Counted from the stretch's first letter, positions 42,475-56,505 are shown. The stretch: DNA of 64,000 bases from Enoplosus armatus (GCF_043641665.1 NC_092193.1:22920182-22984181), one strand, 5' to 3'. The notes: a model not told the origin generated them from the letters alone. A program made the numbers and translations.

Positions 42475-44111
42475 CAGTGCATCCGGAAAGTATTCACAGC
42501 GCTTCACTTTTTCCACATTTTGTTATGTTGCAGCCTTATACCAAAATGGATTAAATTCATTTTTTTCCTCAAAATTCTACACACAACACCCCATAATGAC
42601 AACGTGAAAAAAGTTTTTTTGAGATTTTTGCAAATTTATTAAAAATAAAAAACCTGAGAAATCACATGTACATAAGTATTCACAGCCTTTGCTCAATACT
42701 TTGTTGATGCACCTTTGGCAGCAATTACAGCCTCAAGTCTTTTTGAATATGATGCCACAAGCTTGGCACACCTATCTTTGGGCAGTTTCACCCATTCCTC
42801 TTTGCAGCACCTCTCAAGCTCCATCAGGTTGGATGGGAAGCGTCGGTGCACAGACATTTTCAGATCTCTCCAGAGATGTTCAATCGGATTCAAGTCTGGG
42901 CTCTGGCTGGGCCACTCAAGGACATTCACAGAGTTGTCCTGAAGCCACTCCTTTGATATCTTGGCTGTGTGCTTAGGGTCGTTGTCCTGCTGAAAGATAA
43001 ACCGTCGCCCCAGTCTGAGGTCAAGAGCGCTCTGGAGCAGGTTTTCATCCAGGATGTCTCTGTACTTTGCTGCATTCATCTTTCCCTCTATCCTGACTAG
43101 TCTCCCAGTTCCTGCCGCTGAAAAACATCCCCACAGCATGATGCTGCCACCACCATGCTTCACTGTAGGGATGGTATTGGCCTGGTGATGAGCGGTGCCT
43201 GGTTTCCTCCAAACGTGACGCCTGGCATTCACACCAAAGAGTTCAATCTTTGTCTCATCAGACCAGAGAATTTTGTTTCTCATGGTCTGAGAGTCCTTCA
43301 GGTGCCTTTTGGCAAACTCCAGGCGGGCTGCTATGTGCCTTTTACTAAGGAGTGGCTTCCGTCTGGCCACTCTACCATACAGGCCTGATTGGTGGATTGC
43401 TGCAGAGATGGTTGTCCTTCTGGAAGGTTCTCCTCTCTCCACAGAGGAACTCTGGAGCTCTGACAGAGTGACCATCGGGTTCTTGGTCACCTCCCTGACT
43501 AAGGCCCTTCTCCCCCGATTACTCAGTTTAGATGGCCGGCCAGCTCTAGGAAGAGTCCTGGTGGTTCCGAACTTCTTCCACTTACGGATGATGGAGGCCA
43601 CTGTGCTCATTGGGACCTTCAAAGCAGCAGAAATTTTTCTGTAACCTTCCCCAGATTTGTGCCTCGAGACAATCCTGTCTCGGAGGTCTACAGAGAATTC
43701 CTTTGACTTCATGCTTGGTTTGTGCTCTGACATGCACTGTCAACTGTGGGACCTTATATAGACAGGTGTGTGCCTTTCCAAATCATGTCCAATCAACTGA
43801 ATTTACCACAGGTGGACTCCAATTAAGCTGCAGAAACATCTCAAGGATGATCAGTGGAAACAGGATGCACCTGAGCTCAATTTTGAGCTTCATGGCAAAG
43901 GCTGTGAATACTTATGTACATGTGATTTCTTAGTTTTTTATTTTTAATAAATTTGCAAAAATTTCCAAAAAACTTTTTTCACATTGTCATTATGGGGTGT
44001 TGTGTGTAGAATTTTGAGGAAAAATATTAATTTAATCCATTTTGGAATAAGGGTGTAACATAACAAAATGTGGAAAAAGTGAAGCGCCGTGAATACTTTC
44101 CGGATGCACTG
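42475..44111 (-). mobile_element. Complete Tc1/mariner transposon (IR/DR type)
   Basis: Terminal inverted repeats of about 215 bases start CAGTGCATCCGGAAAGTATT at both ends and are nearly identical. Each holds an outer GTATTCACAGCGCTTCAC-type and an inner GTATTCACAGCCTTTGC-type direct repeat (the right outer copy reads CACGGCG), the arrangement known from Sleeping Beauty-like elements. Flanked by TA on both sides. The interior encodes one intact transposase. Confidence 0.94.
42693..43733 (-). CDS. Tc1-like DD34E transposase, intact
   Basis: A 346-residue protein, the usual length for Tc1 transposases, which cut out and reinsert the element at TA sites in the nucleus. The N-terminus has the paired-like helix-turn-helix region (KEFSVDLRDRIV, GYRKISAALKVP) and a GRPSKLS AT-hook-like linker. 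The catalytic triad is complete: D159 (WSDETK), D250 (FQQDND) and E285 (LNPIEHLW), with 34 residues between the last two. The GGGSIMLWGCF glycine box is present, and there are no stops or shifts. It resembles active fish elements of the Passport type; activity is not shown by sequence alone. Confidence 0.95.
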   Translation of the reverse strand: MSEHKPSMKSKEFSVDLRDRIVSRHKSGEGYRKISAALKVPMSTVASIIRKWKKFGTTRTLPRAGRPSKLSNRGRRALVREVTKNPMVTLSELQSSSVERGEPSRRTTISAAIHQSGLYGRVARRKPLLSKRHIAARLEFAKRHLKDSQTMRNKILWSDETKIELFGVNARRHVWRKPGTAHHQANTIPTVKHGGGSIMLWGCFSAAGTGRLVRIEGKMNAAKYRDILDENLLQSALDLRLGRRFIFQQDNDPKHTAKISKEWLQDNSVNVLEWPSQSPDLNPIEHLWRDLKMSVHRRFPSNLMELERCCKEEWVKLPKDRCAKLVASYSKRLEAVIAAKGASTKY

Positions 44112-44400
44112 TATCTTCAAAGTGAAGCTTAGCGGTGGTGACGTTGAAGTCATGCGACCGTGGTGTAGTCCCTTTATAGCCTAACGTTAGCTTTTTAGCT
44201 TCTAGCGATTACATTCACGCTTCAAAAGTCCTAAAAGAGGTGTTCGTCAGTGAAGATCATCTCGCCGAACGAGACGTGTGAGCATCGTAAACTTTTTGTT
44301 TTGCCACAGAGCTTATTTTCGACGCTAACTTCCAGGTTCGCCTCCAGAAAAAATACGTCACCCCTGCGACACTCCATTGCAATTCCTATATGAGGGTGCA

Positions 44401-46441
44401 GGGTGGAGTCTACTGGAATGTACTGTAACATGGACTGAGGGTTGGTGCCGTGGGTTGTGAAATCAGAGGTCAAAAATAAAAACAACCACCGATCGCTGAA
44501 AACAAACATTTGCCATAACGCTGTCTCGTGGGAAACACAAGTAACTCACTTAACAGTCGTAACGCTGAACAGAAGAGACTCAACACGCAGGCAGAAAACA
44601 TTTTGAAATCGGGAATGTGTATTGATTGGGACTTCCAAAAATTACAGCTCCAGGTAGTTTACATTCAAAGGCTGTGAGATAGCTCTGAAAACATATTACA
44701 TGTACTAAAAATGTACCTTTAGATACACCCTTAAAACAATTTCTACATTCCTGGCACTCCTTTTGCCCATTCCCAGTACATCTTAACGGTTTGCATGATT
44801 AAGGCAACAGGTGTATACTCTTAAATGCTTAAATCTATGAAAACGCATACAAATTACATACATAATGGCATATAATCAGTTACAAATTACATATGACACA
44901 TTGTTGAGTAAAAACAAAGTTACGTGCATTATAAGCTTTATAATAGCGCCGCTCACGTTGCATGGTAGTAAATGTGCTTAATGGGTGAGAAATATATGGC
45001 TATTACTTCAAAGACACAATAACTTCAGGTTTTCCCGGAATTTAAAAAAAAACGTCTTCATCCAGGCGGTCATTCAGGACACAAGCACCTTTCTGTTAGT
45101 GCGCTGCAACGTACGCGCTCCCTGTGGCTTTTTCTAACACAGCGACGCCTGGGTTCAAGACCACGGGTCCAAATAGCAGGCACGCTGAAAAGATTTGTGC
45201 TTAGCGCGAGGCTTTGAATATGTGGACACAAGAAGGAAAGCAGAGGGGTGTCCACTCACTCACTCACACACGCTAGCTAGCTAGCTAGCTATAGCTAGCA
45301 CGTCGGCGGTTAGCGGTTGCGGTTGGCGAACGGGGGCCGACTTCGAAACTCACGCCAGCCACGCGGAGGCGCGCATTCCGCTCCTAGTGGTCCGGGACCA
45401 TCGCTGATCAAACCTTACAAGGTGAGGTATCGGAGATCTGAGAAACCCTCTTTAGCAGGGGGTCACTGTTCCTGAGTGTGAGCGCCTGGCTCTGGCGCCT
45501 GTTTTTTTTCTTTTTTTTTAAAACAAGAAATGACTTAGACTGTAAAACACTGAGCCAGATTAATAACAAAACTAAAAAAAAAAGTGTACCTTAAAACCCC
45601 ACATACATGACAATTACATGATAACAGTGCTAATATGACACTATAACGAGATTACTTTCTATTACTACAGCTAAGCCTCTCCGTATTTGTTGTTGTTGTT
45701 GTTTTTTTTAATAGAGGTCATCAAAAAGCTTTTGTAATAAGTGTATATTGATAGATATAAACGTATATAATTGATTTCCACCTGCACTCGATGTTCCTGC
45801 TAAATACCCTGTTTTGAATCGACGCGACTTTCTTTGTTTGGGTTTGGTATTTGCTGTGAACGCCACAAAGCAAAAGACACATTACAAAGAAAGGACATCC
45901 ACGTGGGAACTAGGGAAATTCAGAAAGCACCGCATTTAAGCGGATGGACTGTTTGTGGATGCCCTGGACTGATGGCACGCCGCTACGTCACCAGGATTGG
46001 TCCTCGACAGGAAGTAGCGGCTGGCCGCATTTAAGAGGCCCTCACGAGCACTTGGTTTACATGCGTGACAGCAACGCTGAAACAATTCAAATGCAATCAC
46101 GTAATCCATCAGGAGGGCTCCGTCTATCGCCTGCAACATACAGTATATTTTCTACTCAATACGAGATCACATTTTGATTTTTGCACATTTAAAAAACAAG
46201 CACATCGAGGACATTAATGCTTCAAACATGAATTATTCAGCCCCCAGTATTTGTACGATATAATATATAGAATATAAGTTTGGACCATTGAAATGAGGGA
46301 GGCATCAAATTCAAATCCAACCTTTGCCACGACTCTTCTGCCCGACTCTTTTAGTATTATTACACCAGGATTAAGATTAAATTAAGTGTTGAAATGGATG
46401 GGTTTAATACTTCCACGTCTCCTCCCATTTGCTCCTTCATG
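44401..46441. other. Intergenic, no gene recognised
   Basis: AT-rich with a GCTAGC-type palindromic run (45281-45300). The 3' UTR of the SDR gene should occupy the right part, but no poly(A) signal could be assigned with confidence. Confidence 0.45.
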
Positions 46442-46538
46442 TCACTCCTGTTTTTTGGAGCGTCCCTTGAACGTGTCCATGAGGTTGAAGGCTCCCAGGT
46501 ACTGGCCGAGCAGAATGCCCTGCTTCATGGGGAGGAGG
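46442..46538 (-). CDS. sdr16c5: sdr16c5-like last coding exon
   Basis: 97 bases ending in TGA (46444-46442). Encodes [20 protein letters not shown] and DTFKGRSKK, the hydrophobic C-terminal anchor and basic tail of SDR16C proteins. Acceptor CTCTCCACAG; its phase joins the exon 14 kb away. Confidence 0.88.
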
Positions 46539-49500
46539 CTGTGGAGAGAAGCACAACAAACGTAAGGGGCTGCAAGCTGCGACTGTGGTTTGCATGCAGC
46601 GCCGCGCTGTACAGGGTGTTGGCGGTCATAAAGGAAGTGCCGAACTTGGTTGGGGATGGTCATTTACACAAAGAAATCAGCTCGCCAGCAAGACCTTTTG
46701 GCTGGTCCTCATGTCTTTTCTCGTAAGTCACTTGCATCCAAAGTCTATTTTTAAATCGAATCGTCATTTTCGGGGCGCACGGACCCTCGCGCCAGAGACA
46801 CCACGGCGACCATAAATCCAGCTTTAGACTAAAAGTGTGTAGACTCGATGCAAAAGAGCCGGTGTGATTGCAATGTGTTAGCAAGCCAGCGCTCACTTTG
46901 ATTCATTTCAAAGCACCTTTTCAACCTGTATTAATCTGACTTTGTAAAATGAAACTGCCCCAACTACCAGTAAACGCCAAAGTGAGGCGACTGCGTTGTT
47001 TGCGATCAGGCTACATGGGTTACTGTTTAATTCAAACATACGACTGTATTTAAATCCTGTCAGACCTGACAAAGTGACAGCCCTGCACCAGAACGACAAG
47101 AATTCCCTCTGAATGGCGCAGACTGAAAGGTGAGGCAGAGGGGTCTGGCAAGTTTAGAGATAACAACAACAACAAAATATCACACAAATAATGCAATATG
47201 CAATATCATTACAGAGACCCAACAGTTCCCACCATGAGCAAGCACTTCCTTTTAAGAGGCAGAGACCTCGAGCAGAACCAGACTCTATGTGGGCGGTCAT
47301 CTGCTTTGACCATGTATGCACCACAGACTGTATATAAAGATGGCCGACGCGCCTCCACTTCCTCCCACTGTCATTTGGAACCAGAGTCTGCACAGTAGAG
47401 ATGGGGGGGGGGGGGGGGGGGGGGGGGGTAATTGAGGTCCCGCCCATACAAACACGTCAATCATGACGTCTCAGCCCGTCTTTATAGCATCAAATAACTA
47501 ATTCAAACCAAACTTAACAGAAAAAACGAACACTTGAACAAACATCAGCGTGATGAGAACTACCTGAAATTTATTTGACATGTTCTTTGATTTTCTCGTT
47601 TGGCCCATGTCCCATCTGCTAACATGGAGGGGGCCGGGGCTTATGACCTATACTGCAGCCGGTCACCGGGGCCGTCATGTCGTCCATCTTTATATACAGC
47701 CTGTGGTACATATGTAAATCACCACTTCAATGATGCTCATGCATTGCTGCCCTCAGTCTAGACATCCCATCATTAGCATTACTTGTTAGAAAGCTACAAT
47801 TTGCAAGTTGCTTCACCACAGTGAACAGATGCGTTCAACAGACGCCGAGTTATCTTCATAATGACTGTTTTGGGTTTACTATGTATTTAGAGCTCTTGCA
47901 GCTGTTTGATGCTGTCGACCACGCTTACGTATTAGTAATGATCGATTGATTTAGTTCATTAACATCTGTTCTTGTGTTGTGCACTGTTCTGTGGCAGAGC
48001 GGATAAGGAATTCAAACAGCAGCTCGGGGATACGCTGAATAAAACTCTCAAAACTGTTTATTCCGCCGCGTCCTTCAGAAGCCGAACAAAAAGAGGCTCC
48101 GGTTAGCATCAGAGCACCTTGTGTTTATGTCACCACGTGAATGGCACTCATGCAACCTTAGGTCTGCTCAACAAGAAAAGTGAAAATATGTGAATGAAAA
48201 TATTTGTACGTTCAGGATATACTGGCTTCCGCATCAGTTCTGACTCTGGCAAGTCCTCTGACTTCATGAAAGTGCAATACGAAACAGCTTGGAGTAAAAA
48301 CTGCCTTTGCTAGGGTCAACAAGAAGAACTGAATCTCCTAAAGGAATAACGCATTTGTGCTAAGTACTTGGTTAGAGCCAGAATGATGCCTTCCTGCGTC
48401 CCTTCCTAAATCAGCCCATGTTAGCAGCTTTTGGATGACTAACAATCCTCTGACTAACAATGACTTGTCTTCAAAGAGGGAGCAGAGACAAGGCTGGGTA
48501 ACACAACAACACATTATTAAAAGCGTGAACACAATGGCTTTTATGTAAAATGAACAGAGGTGACAGGCGAGGCACTATCTCCATTTGTGTGAGCTGTGTT
48601 CCGGAGACGAAAAAGCTTTCTAATAGAGAATAATGGGCTCTGTCCCCAGACAAATGGACCAGAGAAAGAAAGAACAGAGAACAACGAGAGAAGACGTCTT
48701 CAGAATCCTCTTATCAAACGAAATCAAAAGGGCAAAAGAACTCGGAGGGTTTTTCGGCGCGGTTATCAGAAGCGGTGCCGTTTCATTTCCGTTACCAATC
48801 TTACTGCGAAGATATTACACGTTTTTTTAATCATCTGGATCAAGCGATGGGAACCATCACTGATTCACGCGGCCTTCCTTCTACTGGAACCAATGCAGAG
48901 TCCCATGTGCTGCTTTAATAAGGAATCTAGAAAAATTTAAAATTTGAACAGAGTTGAGACCTGGAAATGAGTCAGTGTTTTTACACTTCCTGTTCCCTCG
49001 TCAGGAAGTCAGTGGGTTTTTGGTTAGATGCCTGAAATAAGGTCTGTGGTTAAAACAAGCTCAAGAGATTTACACGTTTTGCTCTAAGACATAAAATCCA
49101 TCAGTAGATACCCCCCACTCGGGAATTTTGAACCTTTTTTTCACGTGTCTTTAAAAAGGCGGTTGCTAAAAAGCGGTTAAATGAGACTACAGAGGTTGTC
49201 GCGTAACATGGAAAGTCATCTACTCACTAGTCCGTCTTTACAGCCTCGCTGTGTTTATACTCTATATCTATCTGTCTATACATCTATATCTATCTATATT
49301 CTCTTCAGAGTGAAGCTCAGCGGTGGTGACTTTGAAGTAATGCGACCGTGCTGTAGTTCCTTTATAGCCTAACGTTAGCTTTTTACTTCTGGCGATTCCA
49401 TTTACGCTTCAAAAATCATAAAAGTGGTGTTCGTCAGTGAAGATTATCTCGCTGAAAGCATCATAAACTTTTGTTTCCCCACAGAGCTTATTTTCTGCAA

Positions 49501-52500
49501 TAATCCAAAGCCCCGTGGAGAAATCCAATTGGCTTTTTGTAACGCAAACGGAAAATAATGTGGACAGGGAAGGACCAAAGACCAGGAATGGTGAGGAAAG
49601 AGCAAAAAAAAAAAAGGAGGAGGGACGATGATCTGAGAAAGAGGTGAGGAGCAGAGATGAGTGAAGGAAAAATGATGTGACGGAAAGAATTAAAAAAAAA
49701 TTTAAAAAAAAGGAACACAAGACAGTAACGGACAATCACTGATCTTATCACTTGAGGTGGCTAAAGAAGTCTAGCAGATGTGACCACTTGCCAATCAATC
49801 AGAAAGCCTTTGTTCACAGTGGTGCACAAGGTGGGTGATGGAGGACCAGTGGTGCCTGATGACTCCGCAAAGTAGTCTGGACCTCCACACAGATCTGGTC
49901 CGGAATGGTGCAGGTCGAAAAAGCTAAATGCATTCATCTCATTTTAATGCCTGCACTTTGAGCACTCTGAGTGGTTTTGTGTGTGTGTGTGTGGGGGGGG
50001 GGGGGGGACGCTTCTTCCAGACAGTGGAGCCCTGACACTGCTGAAAGATCATGTTTGAAATGTGCTATCATTAATAAAGAGTTGGCTTATTCCACACACT
50101 AACATTCAACTCATGAATTAAACCCATCTGAGGACAGAAACATCATAAACAAAGTGTGCACGTTAGAACATCTTCAAATGCATGAATCCCTCCATGAGCT
50201 AGACAGTGCATGCGCCAATTTAAAGGTCCCATATGATGCTCATTTCCAGCTCTGTGTTTTTATTCTGGGACTCCACTAGAGCAGCTCTGCATGATTCACA
50301 GTTTAAAAAAGTCCTTATGCATCTCCTCCTGGCCCCTTCATGCAGCCCCTCAGTCCCCCCCCCCCCCCCCGTCTGAAACAAGCCGTTTGAGACAAACTGA
50401 ACAACCTCCAAAAACCTGAAGAGTAGTTCCTGAGCAGAGCGTTCCAATAACTCAGACAGTTGGATGAGCGTGTCCCTGTACTTGGGGTGGGTGGTGCTGT
50501 GATTGGAGCAGATGATCTGTGCGGTGACTGTGTAGCTGTGACATCACAACCTTACAGGAAGTCCCGACGGCTCGTTTAAAGGCACAGTTTCTGAATACGG
50601 GCTGTGTATCATTTCTCCGTGGACCGAGCGTTTTGATGCTTTCACAGTATTTATACAGCACCCAGACCTGCTTTATAATCGAAGAAGACATGGACGTCTC
50701 ACCGTCTACAATATGGGACCTTTAACGTTAAATGGCATTTACTGCTCATTATGTTGACAGCTGCTTTGCTGAGAAACAAAGGCGTGATGAGACGGAACCA
50801 TGAGACTGGACGACATCTGGCTTCACGAGCACTTTCATGCATTCTAAATCAAATCAAGCGCAATGATTTTGCGGGCTGACAGAGTGATTTGTAATCCAAC
50901 CACAAGCTGGACACAAAACGCAGTGTAATGAAAATGCCCCATTACTGTGAGCGGCCACCGTAAACGCTGCCAAGAATAAACCACAGAGTGAGCTCTCGAT
51001 GAGCGGAGGTAACGCACTTTTAGATTGTCATTTAATTCATCTTCAGCCCTCGACGTAAAACATCCAAATGGACTGGCTGGCCGTTCGCCAGCTGTTAAGA
51101 GACAGGACAAGTGCGTGTTTCAAGGCCTAATTCAGATTTTTTACTTTTACTGCTCTTTCAAGATCCATCAAATCCATCACATTAAGATTACAACATGGTC
51201 AATAGCTTCATATGGGAGTAATACAGTAATGTAAAAACATCCCTGTGACGCCCAACCCACTGTCTGAGGCTGTCCTGGCTAACCTCTGCAGTCAATGGAT
51301 GGCATGGGAGGGTCAAAAGCACCCAATGCCTCCGGTGCAGTTTCAATAGATGGAAGTAGGCTACTTATTAAGTTCACGTTTGCCAAGTATCACACACTAT
51401 CAAAGTCAGAACTATAAATGACTTTCCTAAAATAATAATTATCTGTTTGGTTTTCAGATGGCAGTACTTGCATAACTAGTGTTTTGATTGGAAATGAGTC
51501 AACATTCGACTATGATGGTTGTTTCTCGCAGTAGTTTATTCTTGGGGTCAGTCGGCGGACAGAGCAACAGACATGAAATGCAGACATCCAGCTAAAAACA
51601 TGAGGCAAAACTAAACAAGAACAAGTCGGAACAAAAGGGTCTTGAGCTGCTTCTTAAAAAGGTGACCACCAGGGGTGTAACGATCAGATTGCACCGAATC
51701 CTTCTGTATTAAAATGTATCGTCCCTGAATCGTGTCGTAGCCCCTCTATCTAGATATATATATATATCGGATCGTCTTGTAAGGGAGAGATGCACACCCC
51801 CTACCATCAACCCATTGCTTAATGACCTCAGTGGGATCCTCACAGGTAGCGGGGACTCCCAACCCCCGCAAAAGGGGGACTTGCAACTCTCTGTGACACA
51901 TAGCCTACACAAGAGGTAAAGTTAGCGGTTAACATATTTTTCTGTTTCTGTTGTCAGACAACTGAACGAGTAAGAAATAGCCCTTGATCATTTAATCACG
52001 GCCCCCACCCCCCCGCCAGTGGTAATTAAATCTCTACTTTTAATAACCACGACATCGCTTGACAAAATCAACATAAACACAGGTTGGGATCAGCTGCATC
52101 AACATTTGAAGTTGGGGACCACAGAGGGTGGCCCTTTCAACTTCACTGTCACACTGTGCAGGCAGTCCCCCCCCCACCCCCCCCCCAGTTCAGTTCACAA
52201 CACGGTCGAACTCATTTGCATGTGTTCCAGCTTTTGCATAATCCACTGCTCAGCTAAAAAAAACAAAAAACCCCGGCTCCTGACAGGAACATTATCATGC
52301 TTCATAAGTTGTATCTAGCCAGACACTTGTGCCCACTGCCATAAAGACACTCCAGTGTCTCCATAAAACTGATGGTCTTTGATGGCTGTATAAAAGGCAG
52401 CTCGAGGCCTGCGTTCGGTTTCACCGAAGGTCATAAACACAGCTACAGAGCAGCCAGCTGATTTACGTCTTATATTACGTCTCCCGTTTGCTGTTTCTGC

Positions 52501-55500
52501 TGGCTGTTTGTCCGGCTTGCACTCAGTCAAGCTCGGTGTTGGGAGACGTCTTGAAATTTTTGTAGCGCCTTAGTCTCGCATTGCTGGCGTATTGTATGAG
52601 TCAAGCCCCCCCACCGCTTAAGTGATCTGCTGAAAGATCATGTTTTAAATACTGTTGCCGATATTGACTTTTGATTTCATTTACCAGCCAGGAAACTGCC
52701 CCGGGCCTTCAGGGGCGTTCTGTTCTGTTCCATCACTTTTGAGAGGCTGCCTCCATCTTGGCCCATCCATCCCACCCCCTGCATCAGGAGTTCCACCTCC
52801 ACCCGCCCTCTGGGCAGAGCTCAAGGCTCCTTCATCCCGAGGCAGTTGCTGCCATTAACCATAAACTTAAGTCCATCTTTTATTGCCACACTTTGTACAT
52901 TGGTACCAGCCCACATCAATTCAATATAAAATTTCCAGCCCCATTTGGTTTCATTGACTGCCACTATCCACATCATATAAACTCTAATGTTCTGCTCAGA
53001 ACCTGTGTGCTTGGTTAGCCACAGGTTTTCCACGCATGCCTAGATTGGTCTGTTATTCATATTTCGTCCTGTGGTTTTGTTATTTATTAGATCTGGGTAG
53101 GTTACGTTTAATTTCTTGTTCTTGTCACCTTACTCGGTTTATTTCCCCTCTTTAAAAGCCCCTGCTTGGGATAAAAGGTTGTGTGAAGAAATGAACTTGG
53201 ACCAGAACTCTAAATGTGTGTAAAAGATAATGAGGTAAACAAATGGAGGGCATTTAGGGAAGAAAAATAGGAAATGCTTTTAGGAGTGAAGTGAAAATTG
53301 AAAATGGCCTCCGGTTACGTTTCCTCATTTATCAAAACTTTGTCTTTGCACAGCTGTGTCATAACTGTGCTCCTGACCGTTTCAAAGCCGAACGTGGGAT
53401 TTATGAATTTGAATGTGAGTCGATGTCAGCGGGCACCGGTGTCAACCAGGCTTATTCACTGCACCGGGTGAGGAGTGAAAAGCAAAGACAACGGAGACAG
53501 AATGGAACTGGAGGAAGACTTTACTCAAGGGGACGACCTCAAACACAGCGTCTCCTTAATAACAAACTGCAGAGCAATGAAATTGTGTTCAAGATAGTTA
53601 GTTAGAGGCAAGCGTTTAGTCCAATGTTTTATGTCAGCAAATGATGTTTTTTTGAATTTCATTGAGAGTTATACTCGTCACTGCTGCTCTTTATTTTCAG
53701 AAAGAATGTTTTTATAATTTCAGTCGTTTCTTCTTTGCCCTACTCCTAATCGATGTTAGGCTACCGTCAACAAAACTCAACGCTTCCTTTTTTTCCACAT
53801 TAAAAGAAAGCCTATAAAGGGAAGGCTGCAAGACTTTTCACGTGAAAATTTCATGAACGGGAGCTTGACAGGGGGAAAAGGCAAGGTAGAGCCCCCGTAT
53901 GAGTCTCTAGTATAAGCATGTCCCAAATAAAGGCCTGGTTCTCTCTCTCTCCCGCCCTGGGCCATTATTTGAGAATTTTGTTTTGGCATTGGCCCGACAC
54001 AGTTTCCTCATTAACTTTGGAGCACCACTTGATGAACTTTTAACTTAAAACTTCATGCACATCAAATGACATAGGTTGTACATACAATGCAGTATATGCA
54101 TGATGGGTAAATGCATGTAGCCATTACAGGCCAGGCTAATCCGTATCTCATCTCTTTAATAGTTTAAGCAGGCCCCAGTGACCCAAAGCTCCTTAAAAGA
54201 CATGTGTAACAGAGTCTGTATGATGTAATTCCACTTGCTATTTCATGTAGATTCGTTGGCTCAAGGGCGCCCTCTCTCAGGGGCGGTAAATGCCACTGGC
54301 ACCTTAGAGGCATTGCCAGTTGTGAGAGACATGCCCGCGGTAAGTTGCTGTGCACAGCACTGTATGCAAATGTCGTGCATTTAATGTCTGTATGTCCACC
54401 ATATGAACATATATGCACTGTGGTTTACGGAAACGTTAATGAGAAGAGTTAAAAAAATGGGTTGCTGTACTTTTTAAGTGCTAAAAATGCACAATTAACG
54501 GTATAACACATTTGTTAAGTTAGCTAGCTAGCGTCGATGTTAAAATAATTTGCTGATCTTTTGTAGTGTGCTGTGTGTGTGAGCTGCCTGAAACGAGCCG
54601 ACTGAGAGACTGACCGGTACATGTTCTGTTCCCGTTCAGATGTTTAACGGCGGCCCAAAAAGAGAAACCGGCCTCCTGTTCATCATTATTCACACAACGC
54701 AGAGTCGGGGGGTTGATAGAACCGGCCAGTTACAGCGAAGTGTAGCTGAGCGCGGTTACACATGTTTAGACAGCTTCTCCACTTTCAGTAGCGGCGGTCT
54801 ACAACCTACCAGAACGGGCTCGCAGCTTTAATGTTTAAATACGCGTAACTCTGAATTTTTTTTTCTTCATCTCTTTGACGTTTGATAATTATTTTACCAA
54901 GACACGTAATATATGTATATATATATATATATATATATGAAACTTTGTCAGTTGTAGACTCAATTCTGACTTAAAAAGTTTACTATTGTCATCAGTGGGC
55001 ATGAGCATGTCAAAGGTCACCGAATTGTTACATTACAACCCTGCAGATAGTGCATAGAATGATTTACATGTTGAACACACCTAAGCCTCAGTGATAGCAG
55101 TGCCACACCCTAATTGTGGCTTTATTACACACACACACACACATAATTCTGATCCTTGACACAATCTTTATTTAACACTGTTCAACATCAGAGACAAGTG
55201 ACTAACTCGGCACAATAATCAGGCACATTTTAGTGCTTAAATACGAACTGACTCTAAGTTACTCAAGCAGCATGAAATCAGACCTTTAATCAATTGGTGC
55301 TCACGTTCGATCAAAACCTGCACAAGAGCTTTCCAAACCAGAGGACTTGACACGTCGCCTCGAGCTACTCTGCCGACACGGACTTGACAAGATTCGCAGA
55401 ATATGTGAGCTTTTAACGCCCCGAGGAACATCATCATTCCATTGCGCAGGAACCTGCCCGAGTACAAATGAAACAATGAAGCACCCTCGGGCTGTCAAAG

Positions 55501-56442
55501 TCAGTTTCTCTGCACTCTTTATCTTGATGACATTACAAAAAAAAAAAAAAAAAACAGGTTCAGTTTTGTCTCTGGGTAACAGCGAGGTTTGTTTATGGCT
55601 AAAAAGCAAACTAAACTGCCTGCGATCAAAAGAGAAGCCACGCTGCTGGCTCTGTTCTACAGTGCGTTGTCCCTGCAAATCAATAGAGAACAATAATCTG
55701 GGGGTTTAAAGAGCCCCCCCCTCCCTGAAAAGCTGTACTTAGGCTGTGAGTGCGGCATGCTCAAGCCACAACCACCATAATAACAGTGCTTTCCATGGTT
55801 GATACAGAGTACATTAGTGCTAGAGAAGAAGTCCTTAAAAGGCAACCTTTGGAATGAATGATGAACCGATCACATCATTTGTTTGGATGTTATTTGAATG
55901 CAATCCATGTAGCCTGTATGCGGTTTCTTTCGTTTGCCGTGCCTTGGCGGCCTCCACTACAGATTTCGTTGTCATAGTAGCGTTATGGTGAGCAAGTTTT
56001 CAATTACTTAATTTCTTTTTCATCTTTTTCATCGAATCCAAACTGCTGCCAAACGCCACTTCTTAGATGCTCTGGCACGGCCATGATTGTTTGTGTGTAG
56101 CGCGGCTCACTAGTTTTCCTCCGTTTTTGTGTGAGCAAAGAATAGAGATGAAGAGAGACAGCCTTAGTGTGCATACAGTTTGATAGAAACGACCAAAATA
56201 AAGAATAAAAGTTGTAATAAAGCAGAATTCCGCTTTAAGCGTACTCAAAACAAAATGGCGGGGACAGTTTTAAACAACTGAAGTCACAGTGTGTGTGCTG
56301 ATGTGGCGGCGTATAGTCTCTGAACACGCCAATTTGACTTTGTTCGGAGTATGCTGCTGAATCACATTCTGGTTTTCATAGCATTTACTGAATTTGTAAG
56401 TAAGCTGCCGTGTGTTGTCAGTGCTTGGAGTAGAGTACACCT

Positions 56443-56505
<63 letters not shown>

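Larger units (their letters stand above)
42440..44400 (+). repeat. Dispersed repeat family A, copy 4 (split by Tc1)
   Basis: The left part is only the TATC-rich patch (about 42440-42472). The right part resumes at TCTTCAAAGTGAAGCTTAGCGGTGGTGAC (44114) and runs to about 44400. A complete Tc1 element lies between. Confidence 0.8.
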
